Shown here: positions 15,868 through 24,510 of the stretch, piece by piece | How the letters are laid out: each line of letters begins with the position of its first letter | How positions within the stretch are numbered: the stretch's first letter is position 1 | DNA from: Candidatus Altimarinota bacterium | GTDB lineage: Bacteria > Patescibacteriota > Gracilibacteria > UBA1369 > UM-FILTER-53-11 | Length of the DNA: 49,125 nt | Assembly (NCBI GenBank): GCA_018061065.1 | Contig: JAGOUV010000011.1 | Coordinates: 1-49,125 of the forward strand | Direction of reading: 5' to 3' | Position numbers and translations under genes: made by a program | Notes under the pieces: model-generated | The model's input: the letters and a program-made list of their open reading frames with translations, nothing else | Databases searched by the model: none | Told to the model about the DNA's origin: nothing

Positions 15868-17250
15868 ATGGAAAATTCTAATAAATGCTTTGCAGAGATA
15901 CGCATTGGCGGCATGACCTGCGCAAGCTGTGAAATACTTCTTGAGAAAAAACTTAAAGCTCTTAATGGAGTTCTTAAGGTTGAGGTAAATCACAAAACGG
16001 GTGTCGCTCATATAGTGGCAGATAAGAGTAATCTCCCTAACGGAGGACTTATTCAGGAAACTATTAAGAAAGCAGGCTATCGTGTTGAGGATGGCGATTA
16101 TAGTGTGACCGTTGCTGCACCTGAAAAAAGAAAATGGCTCGAAATTGGTGTGGCATTGCTCATAATTTTTGCCGGTTATAAATTGCTTCAGGGATTTGGT
16201 TTATTTGAATATATTACTGCGGGAACAAGTGCGGCTACGCTCGGTGGTGTACTTCTCATTGGTTTAGTTGCAGGAACATCGAGCTGTCTAGCAGTTACAG
16301 GCGGGCTATTATTAAGCATGGCTGCAAAACACAATGAGGTGAACCAAGCGGAAACACCATGGCAGAAATTCAAACCGCTGTTGTCCTTTAATCTAGGTCG
16401 TTTGTCTTCGTACTTTGTACTGGGAGGAGTAGTAGGGTTGATCGGCAGCTCACTGACGTTGAGCACGCGCATGACGGGGTATCTTAATATTATCGTCGCG
16501 TTGGTAATGTTATATTTGGCACTTTCAATATTAAAAATAATTCCAAAGGGCAGTTTTCCGATTCGTCTTCCCAAACGCTTCACGCGATGGATCGCGAATT
16601 TATCTGAAAGTGAACATCCGCTCGCGCCTTTCATGCTTGGCGCATTCACTTTTTTCCTTCCCTGTGGTTTCACCCAATCGTTGCAAGTTGCGGCGCTCGC
16701 TTCAGGAAGTTTTGTGAGCGGTGCACTGACTATGGGTGTCTTTGCTTTGGGTACACTTCCTGCACTTATAGGAATCAGTCTTATCTCATCTTTTGCACAA
16801 GGAACATTCTCTCGGCTCTTCCTTCGTTTTTCAGGAACACTCGTTTTAGTGCTCGCACTTTTTAATTTAAATAGTGGTTTGGTACTGACGGGTGTAGATG
16901 CAACGAGTTTCTTTAAAAGAGGCACAGACACGGTTGATAGTAGTGAATCGGTCGTGCAGACACCAGATGGTAAACAGATACTTACGATGAACGTTGATTC
17001 ATATGGATATTCTCCGGATTCATTTACCATTCAAGCAGGGAAGCCTACGGTAATACGAGCTGTCGCTTCTAATAATATGGGCGGATGTGCCAGTATCTTG
17101 ACCGCTCCTGCATATGGCCTGACCGCTTATCTAAACCCTGGAGAAACGACTGAATTAGGTACGATTGAAAACCCTACAAAAGATTTTCTCTTAACATGTT
17201 CCATGGGAATGTTTCGCGCACGAGTAAAAGTAGTTCCCGCTCTTAACTAA
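15868..17250 (+). CDS. HMA domain - DsbD/UreH-like membrane - cupredoxin fusion
   Basis: 460-residue protein from ATG 15868 (a TTG at 15850 is an alternative). Residues about 8-75 are a heavy-metal-associated domain with GGMTCASCE. About 90-330 is a six-helix membrane domain of the COG2836 type (urease accessory UreH-like/DsbD-like transmembrane family), with GTSSCLAVTGGLLLSM and FFLPCGFTQ; each half has one cysteine inside the membrane. The last 90 residues are cupredoxin-like with GYSPDSFTIQAGKPT, NNMGGCAS and LLTCSMGMF, containing candidate Cu ligands Cys and Met. The family is known in copper handling in Gram-positive and CPR bacteria; this one likely passes Cu(I) across the membrane or out of the cell. 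Confidence 0.88.
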   Translation: MENSNKCFAEIRIGGMTCASCEILLEKKLKALNGVLKVEVNHKTGVAHIVADKSNLPNGGLIQETIKKAGYRVEDGDYSVTVAAPEKRKWLEIGVALLIIFAGYKLLQGFGLFEYITAGTSAATLGGVLLIGLVAGTSSCLAVTGGLLLSMAAKHNEVNQAETPWQKFKPLLSFNLGRLSSYFVLGGVVGLIGSSLTLSTRMTGYLNIIVALVMLYLALSILKIIPKGSFPIRLPKRFTRWIANLSESEHPLAPFMLGAFTFFLPCGFTQSLQVAALASGSFVSGALTMGVFALGTLPALIGISLISSFAQGTFSRLFLRFSGTLVLVLALFNLNSGLVLTGVDATSFFKRGTDTVDSSESVVQTPDGKQILTMNVDSYGYSPDSFTIQAGKPTVIRAVASNNMGGCASILTAPAYGLTAYLNPGETTELGTIENPTKDFLLTCSMGMFRARVKVVPALN

Positions 17251-17257
17251 TCACTAT

Positions 17258-17386
17258 ATGACTCATATTACGTGGCATGACATGCCCACCGATACATCTA
17301 AGGATCAATCATCGGCAGGGACTCCATGGATTGTTGCAACAATATTGTTGATAGGTATCATCATTGGATTTTTTATTAATCGTTAA
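17258..17386 (+). CDS. 42-residue membrane peptide in the copper cluster
   Basis: Short ORF between the HMA fusion and the CopZ-like gene, 7 bp after one and 10 bp before the other. The product MTHITWHDMPTDTSKDQSSA is followed by a single transmembrane helix (TPWIVATILLIGIIIGFFIN) and Arg. The N-terminus has two His and two Met that could bind copper. Its fit into the gap of a tight operon and its clear signal anchor support a real gene. Function unknown. Confidence 0.6.
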   Translation: MTHITWHDMPTDTSKDQSSAGTPWIVATILLIGIIIGFFINR

Positions 17387-17396
17387 TATTATTTTT

Positions 17397-17612
17397 ATGG
17401 TTACGACTGTTTCAATTCCTGGAATGCATTGTGGATCATGTATCGCGTTGATCAAAGATGTTTGTTCTGAATTTTCTGCGATTACGGATGCTCAAGTCGA
17501 TCTCGATGCTAAAAAAGTCACGCTCCAACACAGTGATGAACTTGATCTTGCAAAATGGACAGAAGAAATCGAATCACTTGGTGAGAAATATAAAGTAACT
17601 CCTTCCCTATAA
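17397..17612 (+). CDS. copZ: CopZ-like heavy-metal-binding protein
   Basis: 71 residues from ATG 17397, a stand-alone HMA domain of ferredoxin-like fold. The metal site IPGMHCGSCIALI holds the CxxC pair in the first loop. Such small proteins carry Cu(I) in the cytoplasm to CopA-type ATPases. It lies 3 bp before copA. The frame is open back to 17364, but that start would lie inside the previous small gene. The C-terminal half is acidic, as in other chaperones. Confidence 0.85.
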   Translation: MVTTVSIPGMHCGSCIALIKDVCSEFSAITDAQVDLDAKKVTLQHSDELDLAKWTEEIESLGEKYKVTPSL

Positions 17613-17615
17613 TTT

Positions 17616-19937
17616 ATGGACACTAAAAATACGACACTCTCAATAACGGGAATGACCTGTGCCAGCTGTGCGGCGCTCATCACCCGCAAATTAAAAAAAA
17701 CGGCTGGTGTACAAGAAGCGAATGTTAATTTTGCCGCAGGTAAAGCCTATGTACGGTTTGATGCAGCGCTTGCAACTGAGCAGGCCTTAGTAAAGGCAGT
17801 GCAAGCGGCGGGATATTCTGCAGAAAGTGCAGATAATGAAAAAAAAGGTTCTCAGCAGGAAAAACGTAAACAGGAAGTGCAGAAGTATAAATATAAGTTT
17901 TTGATGGGCCTGCTCTTTAGTGTGCCGCTGGTGTATTTCATGCTTATGGCATTTTTCCCGCAACTGCGGCTGTCGGAAAGGATTGAGTCTCTGATGGGAA
18001 TTGCCTCGCTCCTATTAGCAACGCCCGTACAGTTCTGGCTCGGCGCCAGTTTTTATAAAGGAGCATGGGCTGCATTGCGCATGCGCACTTTTAACATGGA
18101 TAGCTTAATCGCCATTGGAACCTCAACTGCATTTTTTTATAGTTTATATAATTTAATTTCCTTCGCAGTTCAAAACGGAAGTGTACTTGGTGAAATTGAA
18201 AATTTATATTTTGAAGTTGCCGCGCTCCTCATAACCTTTGTGTTGCTTGGTAAATGGCTTGAAGCTCGGGCAAAAGGAGCAACGGGTGAGGCGATTGAAA
18301 AGCTCATGGGGTTGCAGGCGAAGACGGCACGCGTGATGCGTAATGGAACGATAGTGGAAGTACCCCTGGAACAAGTAGCGGTTGGTGAGACCGTGGTGGT
18401 TCGCCCGGGAGAAAAAATTCCCGTTGATGGAATTGTTATAAAAGGTCTTTCATCTGTGGATGAATCCATGCTCACCGGAGAAAGTATTCCGGTGGAGAAA
18501 CATGAAGGTAATAAGGTTTTTGGGGCAACCATGAATGGGAATGGCTCACTGGAATTCCGTGCTGAAAAAGTGGGAAGTGAGACGGCACTTGCCCGGATTA
18601 TTAAGTTTGTAGAGGAAGCACAGGGCTCAAAAGCTCCTATTCAGGATTTTGCCGATAAGATCTCCGCATGGTTTGTACCCGCGGTTATTGGTATTGCCAT
18701 TCTCACCCTAGTAGTGTGGTTGTTGCTCGGTGCTACGCTTAATTTTGCACTGCTCGCTTTTGTTTCCGTCATTGTGATTGCATGTCCCTGTGCATTGGGA
18801 TTGGCAACACCTACAAGCATTATGGTGGCTACGGGAAAGGGAGCACAGTATGGAATTCTCATACGTGGAGGAGAACCACTTGAGGCAGCAAATAAACTTG
18901 ATGCGATTATTTTTGATAAGACCGGAACACTTACAAAAGGTAAGCCAGAGGTGACGGATGTTATTGCACTTGGTGCTCAAGAAAAAGAAGTGCTCACGAT
19001 TGCGGCGCGCCTTGAACAAGGATCTGAACATCCGCTTGCGGCAAGTATTGTGGCGCACGCTCAAAAATTGAATATCACACTTGAAGAAGTGCAGAAATTC
19101 AAAGCAGTTCCGGGACATGGGGTAGAAGGTGAGATCAGCGGTAGCATGTATTTCTTGGGCAATAGAAAGCTCATGGAGAAGATGGGACTTTCCAGTGCCG
19201 ATGCAGAATCAGAATTAACACGATTGGAAAATGAAGGAAAAACGGCGATGATCTTGAGCGATGACAAAAAGGTTTTGGGATTGATCGCTGTCGCCGATAC
19301 AGTAAAAGAAACGTCTCGCGAAGCTGTGCAAAAACTTACCGCAATGGGATTGGAGGTATATATGATTACTGGCGACAATAAGCGCACCGCACACGCACTC
19401 GCACAACAAGTCGGCATAGAAAATGTTCTTGCAGAGGTTATGCCTGAAGATAAGGCAAATGAAGTTAAACGTCTGCAAGCCGAGGGCAAACGCGTGGCGA
19501 TGGTAGGGGACGGTATCAACGATAGTCCCGCCCTTGCTCAGGCTGAACTGGGGATCGCCATGGGAAGTGGAACCGATATCGCGATGGAAACAGGCGGTAT
19601 CGTTTTAGTGAGAAATAATCTTCTTGATGTCGTTACCGCACTGCGTTTGAGTCGCGCCACGGTAAGTAAAATTAAGCAAAATATGTTTTTTGCACTCTTT
19701 TATAATATCATCGGAATTCCGATTGCTGCTCGTGTCTTTGCTCAATTTGGTTTTATTCTCCGTCCGGAGCTTGCAGGATTGGCCATGGCATTCAGCTCAG
19801 TATCGGTGGTGGTGAACTCATTGCTGCTTAAAGGTTTCCATCCTACTAAGCGTAATCTCATTTCCGATGTGGCACCCATCCTCATGACTCTTGCGTTTGT
19901 TGCGCTCTTCTTTGTTTTTGCACGCATCAGCGTTTAG
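17616..19937 (+). CDS. copA: Copper-translocating P1B-type ATPase CopA
   Basis: 773-residue Cu(I) exporter. One N-terminal HMA domain has GMTCASC (Cys15, Cys18). About eight membrane segments follow; the sixth has the metal-selecting CPC motif (Cys390-Pro-Cys392, [10 protein letters not shown]). The actuator domain has TGES, the phosphorylation site is DKTGTLTKG (Asp434), the nucleotide domain has SEHPLA with the conserved His-Pro, and the hinge has [10 protein letters not shown]. Length and domain order are normal. It is the last gene of the copper cluster and is followed by a strong intrinsic terminator. No CsoR- or CueR-type regulator is in the window. Confidence 0.96.
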   Translation: MDTKNTTLSITGMTCASCAALITRKLKKTAGVQEANVNFAAGKAYVRFDAALATEQALVKAVQAAGYSAESADNEKKGSQQEKRKQEVQKYKYKFLMGLLFSVPLVYFMLMAFFPQLRLSERIESLMGIASLLLATPVQFWLGASFYKGAWAALRMRTFNMDSLIAIGTSTAFFYSLYNLISFAVQNGSVLGEIENLYFEVAALLITFVLLGKWLEARAKGATGEAIEKLMGLQAKTARVMRNGTIVEVPLEQVAVGETVVVRPGEKIPVDGIVIKGLSSVDESMLTGESIPVEKHEGNKVFGATMNGNGSLEFRAEKVGSETALARIIKFVEEAQGSKAPIQDFADKISAWFVPAVIGIAILTLVVWLLLGATLNFALLAFVSVIVIACPCALGLATPTSIMVATGKGAQYGILIRGGEPLEAANKLDAIIFDKTGTLTKGKPEVTDVIALGAQEKEVLTIAARLEQGSEHPLAASIVAHAQKLNITLEEVQKFKAVPGHGVEGEISGSMYFLGNRKLMEKMGLSSADAESELTRLENEGKTAMILSDDKKVLGLIAVADTVKETSREAVQKLTAMGLEVYMITGDNKRTAHALAQQVGIENVLAEVMPEDKANEVKRLQAEGKRVAMVGDGINDSPALAQAELGIAMGSGTDIAMETGGIVLVRNNLLDVVTALRLSRATVSKIKQNMFFALFYNIIGIPIAARVFAQFGFILRPELAGLAMAFSSVSVVVNSLLLKGFHPTKRNLISDVAPILMTLAFVALFFVFARISV

Positions 19938-19958
19938 AAGACATATAAAAAACACTAT

Positions 19959-19989
19959 AAAAGGGTCTCGCTCCGGCGGGGCTCTTTTT
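19959..19989 (+). terminator. Intrinsic terminator after copA, probably bidirectional
   Basis: A 13-bp stem (AAAAGGGTCTCGC / GCGGGGCTCTTTT, with three G-U pairs) closes the loop TCCG and ends in five T. The A-run on the 5' side gives a T-run on the other strand, so it can also end the convergent membrane-protein operon whose stop is at 19988. Confidence 0.85.
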
Positions 19990-20290
19990 AAATATGCTTC
20001 AAATATTCATACACAAAAAATCCAAAGACGGAAAACGTTCCCACAAATGTCACCAGCATAATAGCAGTCAAGTACGCGCCATCTTTTTTCTCATCATCCG
20101 GCCATTTTTTGAAACTCAATAATCCGTATATAAGGGCATACATGAGGATGAGCACGATACTTTTTCCCAGCCAGTGATGCCAAAATGTACCTTTTAAGAG
20201 ATTTTTAAGTGGTGCGCTCAGCTCAGACCCGATCGTAATAATCGGTATGTAGAGTAATGCGATGATGGTAGTGATATAGAATTTTTTCAT
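19988..20290 (-). CDS. Small membrane protein, three membrane segments
   Basis: 100 residues from ATG 20290 (MKKFYITTIIALLYIPIITI). The start overlaps the previous stop as ATGA, which shows translational coupling and argues against the earlier start at 20329. Hydrophobic segments lie at about 5-20, 45-62 and 78-96, with FWHHWLGKS before the second. Function unknown; partner of the 163-residue membrane protein just upstream. Confidence 0.7.
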   Translation of the reverse strand: MKKFYITTIIALLYIPIITIGSELSAPLKNLLKGTFWHHWLGKSIVLILMYALIYGLLSFKKWPDDEKKDGAYLTAIMLVTFVGTFSVFGFFVYEYLKHI

Positions 20291-20778
20291 AACCCTGCTT
20301 GAAGCCATAAAGCTGTTCGCGCACCCCACGTAATCATGTAGCCCATGATTGCCATTGAGAATACAAGGAGCGCTGTTAAGCCTACAAATATAAGATATTT
20401 TTTCCTCAGTGCTTTGTTCTCAACTAATACATTTCCGCGTTTCTGAGCATAGACGGCAAGAAGGAAAATGAGAATTGGTAAAAATAAGAAGAGATGCTCT
20501 TTAGTCTCGGTAAATACGCCATGAGCCCATGCTTCAGGGCCGGCGTTGATAACAGGCTTTACCAGTGGATATAACAATAAATAGTAGCCACCTCCAAATA
20601 CCCACGCCATCATGACTCCTGCAAATGCGATCCACAAACTCGCTTTGAGCCATTTTAAACGGTCGGCGGAGAGGTGAAGGAGCTCCTTAAAAGTCCAAAG
20701 TAAACTAGCTCCGGCGAGCTCGCCACAGGCTACGTGAAGAAAAACGAATATTTGTGATTTTATGAGAAACAACGTCAT
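20287..20778 (-). CDS. Membrane protein, four to five membrane segments
   Basis: 163 residues from ATG 20778 (MTLFLIKSQIFVFLHVACGE). The frame is open to 20901, but that would run into the divergent U32 gene, and a promoter of the TGACACTTTT class ends 9 nt before 20778. His residues in or near membrane segments (VFLHVACGE, AWAHGVFTETKEH) are noteworthy and could bind heme or metal, but no cytochrome family was recognised. It is coupled by an ATGA overlap to the 100-residue membrane protein. Confidence 0.7.
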   Translation of the reverse strand: MTLFLIKSQIFVFLHVACGELAGASLLWTFKELLHLSADRLKWLKASLWIAFAGVMMAWVFGGGYYLLLYPLVKPVINAGPEAWAHGVFTETKEHLFLFLPILIFLLAVYAQKRGNVLVENKALRKKYLIFVGLTALLVFSMAIMGYMITWGARTALWLQAGL

Positions 20779-20787
20779 TAACTGTGA

Positions 20788-20816
20788 TAAACACACGAGC
20801 AGCAAAAAAGTGTCAT
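20788..20816 (-). promoter_or_regulatory. TGACACTTTT-class promoter for the membrane-protein pair
   Basis: On the minus strand ATGACA (20811-20816) followed by CTTTTTT, 17-bp spacing and TGTTTA (20788-20793), 9 nt before ATG 20778. It has the same architecture as the promoters at 24252-24280, 24298-24326 and 34292-34320. Confidence 0.55.
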
Positions 20817-20866
20817 CATGAAGTTCACTTGTCCGTTTTGGCTCACTGACGCTATACTGCGCCCGC

Positions 20867-22213
20867 ATGATTCCTGAACTTTTATTGCCCGCCGGAGACA
20901 TTGAAAAAATGAAGTTTGCATTTCAGTATGGAGCTGACGCGGTGTATGCCGGCGTGCCCATGCTTTCTTTGCGCACGAAAGAAAATAAATTCAATATTGC
21001 CATAGTACGTGAAGCGGTGGAATATGCCCGATCTCAGGGGAAAAAGATCTACCTCACCGTAAATATTTTTCCTCGTAACTATAAGATTCCGCTTTTTAAG
21101 GAAGCGATTCGTCCGATGGCTGATTTAAAGCCGGATGCTTTTATCGTGGCAGATCCAGGTGTGATTATGTTGTGTAAGCAATTTGCTCCGGAAATTCCCG
21201 TGCATCTTTCGGTACAGGCAAATAATGTGAACTGGGCTTCGGCGCAGTTTTGGCATAAACAAGGAGTAAGTCGTATTATTTTATCTCGTGAAATTTCTCT
21301 CGCAGAAATCAAAGGCATACACGAACACAACCCGACACTAGAGTTGGAATTTTTTGTGCATGGATCAATTTGTATGGCGTACTCAGGACGTTGTTTGCTC
21401 TCAAGCTACATGGCCTATCGCGATGCAAATCAGGGGATTTGTGCCCATAGTTGTCGCTGGGAATACAAGGTGCATAAGGCCGTAGATAAAAATACCGTCG
21501 ATGAGCAAGAGGCAATAGATAACGCATATAAAACGCTTGATGGTGATTATTACTTGGAAGAAATAGGACGGCCAGGTCAGTATTTCCAAATTGATGAAGA
21601 CGTTAATGGCACCTACATAATGAACTCTAAGGACATGTGTTTAGTCGAATATTTAAAAGAATTGAGAGACGCAGGCGTATGTAGTTTTAAAGTTGAGGGA
21701 CGAAATAAGACATTTTACTATGTGGCAACGGTTGCACGCGCTTATCGTAAAGCAATTGATGATATGCAGGCGGGGAAGCCATTTAATCGTGAGTATTTAA
21801 CTGAATTGGCCAAGACTTCTAATCGTGGATTTATTCCCGGATTTTTGGTTCATAACCCACGCGATAGTGCACAGGAGTATGAAAAAAGCCTTACCTATCA
21901 AACGCATGAGTTTATCGGTGTGGTGCGTAACGTAGTGAATAAAGAGGGAACTACGTTGTACGAAATTGAAGTTAAAGGCCGCCTCGATGCTCCTACAAGC
22001 TGTGAGATTCTCACTCCCGACGATACATTCGAGGCAAAGATAGAACGCTTTATTACAGTCGAAGGTAAAGAGGCCTCCGTTATCCATCCAGGCCAGGCAA
22101 AACATGTATTTATTGAACTACCTCGATCGGTGCCCGTAGGTTCCATATTGCGAAAAGAGAAAGATAAACACCATCCTTCTCCTGAAAGTCGTGGACCTAT
22201 TACGGTGTTATAA
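20867..22213 (+). CDS. trhP: Peptidase U32 family protein, TrhP/YegQ-like
   Basis: 448-residue U32 family protein. The N-terminal part is a TIM barrel starting ELLLPAGDIEKMKFAFQYGA with GADAVYAG. The U32 signature lies near residues 160-200, ELEFFVHGSICMAYSGRCLL followed by GICAHSCRW with cysteines thought to bind an iron-sulfur cluster; a later segment has FKVEGRNK. U32 proteins of this length (TrhP/YegQ) act in prephenate-dependent hydroxylation of tRNA uridine 34, and no longer look like peptidases. TATACT ends 8 nt before ATG, close to a leaderless arrangement. The 3' end overlaps the PAS-sigma gene by 14 bp. Confidence 0.9.
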   Translation: MIPELLLPAGDIEKMKFAFQYGADAVYAGVPMLSLRTKENKFNIAIVREAVEYARSQGKKIYLTVNIFPRNYKIPLFKEAIRPMADLKPDAFIVADPGVIMLCKQFAPEIPVHLSVQANNVNWASAQFWHKQGVSRIILSREISLAEIKGIHEHNPTLELEFFVHGSICMAYSGRCLLSSYMAYRDANQGICAHSCRWEYKVHKAVDKNTVDEQEAIDNAYKTLDGDYYLEEIGRPGQYFQIDEDVNGTYIMNSKDMCLVEYLKELRDAGVCSFKVEGRNKTFYYVATVARAYRKAIDDMQAGKPFNREYLTELAKTSNRGFIPGFLVHNPRDSAQEYEKSLTYQTHEFIGVVRNVVNKEGTTLYEIEVKGRLDAPTSCEILTPDDTFEAKIERFITVEGKEASVIHPGQAKHVFIELPRSVPVGSILRKEKDKHHPSPESRGPITVL

Positions 22214-23282
22214 TTTGCTTGCGCAATTTTCGTCGTGCGCGTGAAAGGTGAAGCTTGACCGCATTTTCGCTTTTCCCAATTTTTCTACCGATTTCTGCAA
22301 TAGCGAGGTCGTCTTTATATTTCATTGCTAGAATTTGTTGTTCCAGCAGTGGAAGAGATTCAATGTATTGCCACACCAATGCAAACTCAATTTTTCTTAT
22401 CATTGGATGATTTTCTTCGATACTTAAATGAGGAAGTTTTTCCAGTGAAATCGTTTTTGAACTGCGATAATAATTCACCAAAATATTATGTGCGGCTGCA
22501 AGTAGATAACTGAAGTAGCTTGTATGGGTAATAGTAAAGTGTGATAGTTGAGAAAGGGCTTTGCTAAAGGTCTCTTCCGTAAGATCTTCGGCAAGAACTG
22601 AGTCGCCTCCAAGATGATGAAGAAAATAATTAAAAATTTTAGGACGATATTTTTCATACAATGCTCCGTAGTTTTTCATGTCTGTTTGAGCATCGAGAAT
22701 TAACTGCTCATTTTCGATCTGCAGCTTGTCTCCTTCAGAAACAAAAATACGCCCCAATAGCATTGAGAGTTCCTCGTGGTCGTATTGTTTAAACAACTTA
22801 GTGGTTTTATGTTTGCTTGAGAGCCATGTTAAAACTTGTTGCATAAATTCGCTTGGACGCTTTTTTTTATCTTTCATAAAAGCAACGAATTCTTTCTTAA
22901 ATGCATCTGCCTGTTTTTTTGTAGTGAACTTCGGTTGAACGGCGATATAGTAGATAACCTTTCCTTTTTTATCGAGTATCGGCTGAATATGTAATGTTTC
23001 CATCATGCCAATCGAGTTTTTCTTTTTATTGTTAACTTCACCAACAAAAGGCATTTTTTTTATGGCCAGCGTCTCACTCATATTTTTATAGAAATCCTTC
23101 GACATATTTCCGCCCCATAGTCGTCCCGGAGTTTTTCCAATAATTTCTTTCATCAGAAATCCACTGCTTTTTTCTAACGACTTACTCGCATACAAAATAT
23201 GGGCATGAGAATCGGTAACGAGCAGGTATCCCGTCAAATTATCAAAATAACGCCGAATCTCAGTTAATGATCCAGATGGCAT
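22200..23282 (-). CDS. Sigma-70 family (ECF-like) sigma factor with N-terminal PAS domain
   Basis: 360-residue fusion. Residues about 5-115 are a PAS sensor (YLLVTDSHAHILYASKSLEK, EIIGKTPGRLWGG, PILDKKGKVIYYIAV). It lacks the photoactive Cys of LOV domains, so blue-light sensing by that route is unlikely. A helical linker follows. Sigma region 2 spans about 205-275 (YEKYRPKIFNYFLHHLGG, AEDLTEETFSKALSQL) and region 4 about 305-358 (LLEQQILAMKYKDDLAIAEI, then the HTH GKSENAVKLHLSRARRKLR). Regions 1.2 and 3 are absent, as in ECF factors. The start overlaps tspO by 23 bp. The order GerMN-tspO-sigma suggests sensing of a redox, tetrapyrrole or envelope signal. Confidence 0.9.
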   Translation of the reverse strand: MPSGSLTEIRRYFDNLTGYLLVTDSHAHILYASKSLEKSSGFLMKEIIGKTPGRLWGGNMSKDFYKNMSETLAIKKMPFVGEVNNKKKNSIGMMETLHIQPILDKKGKVIYYIAVQPKFTTKKQADAFKKEFVAFMKDKKKRPSEFMQQVLTWLSSKHKTTKLFKQYDHEELSMLLGRIFVSEGDKLQIENEQLILDAQTDMKNYGALYEKYRPKIFNYFLHHLGGDSVLAEDLTEETFSKALSQLSHFTITHTSYFSYLLAAAHNILVNYYRSSKTISLEKLPHLSIEENHPMIRKIEFALVWQYIESLPLLEQQILAMKYKDDLAIAEIGRKIGKSENAVKLHLSRARRKLRKQIITP

Positions 23283-23736
23283 AATTTAAATATGATGCAA
23301 AGCTAACCCAAGCTAAATAAGGGATGAGCAATAGTCCTGCTGGCCGTGATAATTTGTAAAAAACAACGATGGTCCACCCAATAGAAAACCAAAGCGCAAT
23401 AATATCAATAAGGGCAAGGATAGGACTATGGAGACCAAAAAATAAGAGTGACCACAGGACATTGAGACCCAATTGAATGCAAAATATAAGTGCTGCTTCT
23501 TTTACGCGCCTTTCTTTAACACCCTTACGTAAAACTAGAAATAATGAAACTCCCATAAGGAAATAGAGTGCCGTCCATACGGGACCAAAAACCCAGCTCG
23601 GGGGAGAGAGGAGCGGTTTTTGTAGGGTCGCATACCAGGTGGGAATCGAAGGTATGGTAAATAAAGAGCCTACAATCCCTGCTAGTTCTACCACAACAAC
23701 ACAGAACGCCAGCTGAACTAATCTGATAGGTTTCAT
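23260..23736 (-). CDS. tspO: TspO/MBR family membrane protein
   Basis: 158-residue, five-helix translocator-protein family member, normal length. Family motifs are WYATLQKPLLSPPSWVFGPV, WTALYFLMG, LNVLWSLLFFG and the C-terminal LAWVSFASYLNYAIW, which line the porphyrin/ligand pocket. Bacterial TspO proteins bind porphyrins and take part in oxygen- or light-dependent and stress signalling. Here it is the middle gene between a GerMN protein (22-bp gap) and the PAS-sigma factor (23-bp overlap), so it may supply or modulate the signal read by that sigma factor. Confidence 0.93.
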   Translation of the reverse strand: MKPIRLVQLAFCVVVVELAGIVGSLFTIPSIPTWYATLQKPLLSPPSWVFGPVWTALYFLMGVSLFLVLRKGVKERRVKEAALIFCIQLGLNVLWSLLFFGLHSPILALIDIIALWFSIGWTIVVFYKLSRPAGLLLIPYLAWVSFASYLNYAIWIIN

Positions 23737-23758
23737 ATACCCTAGTCTACTCTTTATT

Positions 23759-24244
23759 TTAGGGTTGGAATAATTCTTCCGGTTTGAACTGTACTCGTAT
23801 AACGCCGCTCAATTGTTGTGCGGTTGCCTCTATCTGGAACCACAATATGCCTACGCGGCATGAGCCGCCCCCTGTTTTATTTTCAGGATCAGAAAATTGT
23901 AAGGTTAGGATCCCATTTTCTAAAGTAGTTGAGAGAAGGCGAAACCCCGGTAGCGGATATTCGGTGGTAATTCCTTCGGCTTTTTCTTGAGGAGTTAATT
24001 CGCCTTTCAGTAAAAGATTAATGGTGTCTTCAATTGGTGTTGCCGTTTCTGGAATGCTGCGTTGTACGGCAACTAATCCATTTCTACTGCACTCAATATT
24101 GCCAATGGCATTTTTGTCTTTGTCTGCATTGTAGTAGTACAGCGAAACGTTAGTCTGGGGAATTTCCTTATCTCCCATTAAAAATGGAACAAGAAAAAAT
24201 ATAAAAACTGCAATCCCTATTATGATGATCATAAGGCGGTTCAT
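23759..24244 (-). CDS. GerMN domain protein, membrane anchored
   Basis: 161 residues: a signal anchor (MIIIIGIAVFIFFLVPFLMG) and then one GerMN domain, with VSLYYYNADKD, INLLLKGELTPQEK, GILTLQFSDP, GGSCRVGILWFQIEATAQQL and a final FQP. GerMN domains occur in spore germination proteins and in lipoproteins of other phyla and bind unknown cell-wall or small ligands. It is the first gene of the operon with tspO and the PAS-sigma factor. The start is 7 nt after a TGT-type -10 box, compatible with leaderless mRNA. Confidence 0.85.
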   Translation of the reverse strand: MNRLMIIIIGIAVFIFFLVPFLMGDKEIPQTNVSLYYYNADKDKNAIGNIECSRNGLVAVQRSIPETATPIEDTINLLLKGELTPQEKAEGITTEYPLPGFRLLSTTLENGILTLQFSDPENKTGGGSCRVGILWFQIEATAQQLSGVIRVQFKPEELFQP

Positions 24245-24251
24245 ACTATTA

Positions 24252-24280
24252 CATACACTTTAGAAGCCAAAAAGTGTCGT
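24252..24280 (-). promoter_or_regulatory. TGACACTTTT-class promoter for GerMN-tspO-sigma operon
   Basis: On the minus strand ACGACA (24275-24280) followed by CTTTTT, 17-bp spacing and TGTATG (24252-24257), 7 nt before the ATG at 24244. It faces the sister promoter at 24298; together AAAAGTGTC and GACACTTTT form a 9-bp inverted repeat. Confidence 0.55.
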
Positions 24281-24297
24281 TACGCACCCCTTGTCAA

Positions 24298-24326
24298 GTG
24301 ACACTTTTAGTGCGTTAGACTGTTGT
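24298..24326 (+). promoter_or_regulatory. TGACACTTTT-class promoter for the His-rich peptide
   Basis: GTGACA (24298-24303) followed by CTTTT, 17-bp spacing and TGTTGT (24321-24326), 7 nt before ATG 24334. It diverges from the promoter of the sigma-factor operon. Confidence 0.55.
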
Positions 24327-24333
24327 TACTTGT

Positions 24334-24498
24334 ATGAATGACACTATTTCTCATCGCAAGCATCGAGCAATCGTCAAGGCGCCTCACGTAGAGCTTGAGG
24401 AGAAAGTGAGTTGTGGCACCTGGTGTAAGTCATGGAAGCATCCTCATGGCAAGCAGCCGCATGTGCATGTTATTACCTTTAGTCATGTGGCACATTAA
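24334..24498 (+). CDS. 54-residue histidine-rich peptide
   Basis: Short ORF from ATG 24334. The product is soluble and basic, with 10 histidines in 54 residues and one CxxxC: EEKVSCGTWCKSWKHPHGKQ, then PHVHVITFSHVAH. The Cys and His spacing suggests binding of zinc, copper or heme, not a known zinc-finger family. A promoter fits exactly before it, and it ends 12 bp before the phosphoribosyltransferase gene, so the two are likely co-transcribed. It is divergent to GerMN-tspO-sigma. No family was recognised. Confidence 0.6.
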   Translation: MNDTISHRKHRAIVKAPHVELEEKVSCGTWCKSWKHPHGKQPHVHVITFSHVAH

Positions 24499-24510
24499 GT
24501 AATTATCTTT

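Noticed and set aside
16188-17030. 280-codon minus-strand frame opposite the HMA fusion gene
   Set aside because: It is a shadow of a clearly conserved membrane protein on the plus strand; its translation is Ser/Pro/Thr-rich without domains.
22200-23282. LOV blue-light photoreceptor sigma factor
   Set aside because: The PAS lacks the GxNCRFLQ motif and its flavin-binding cysteine.
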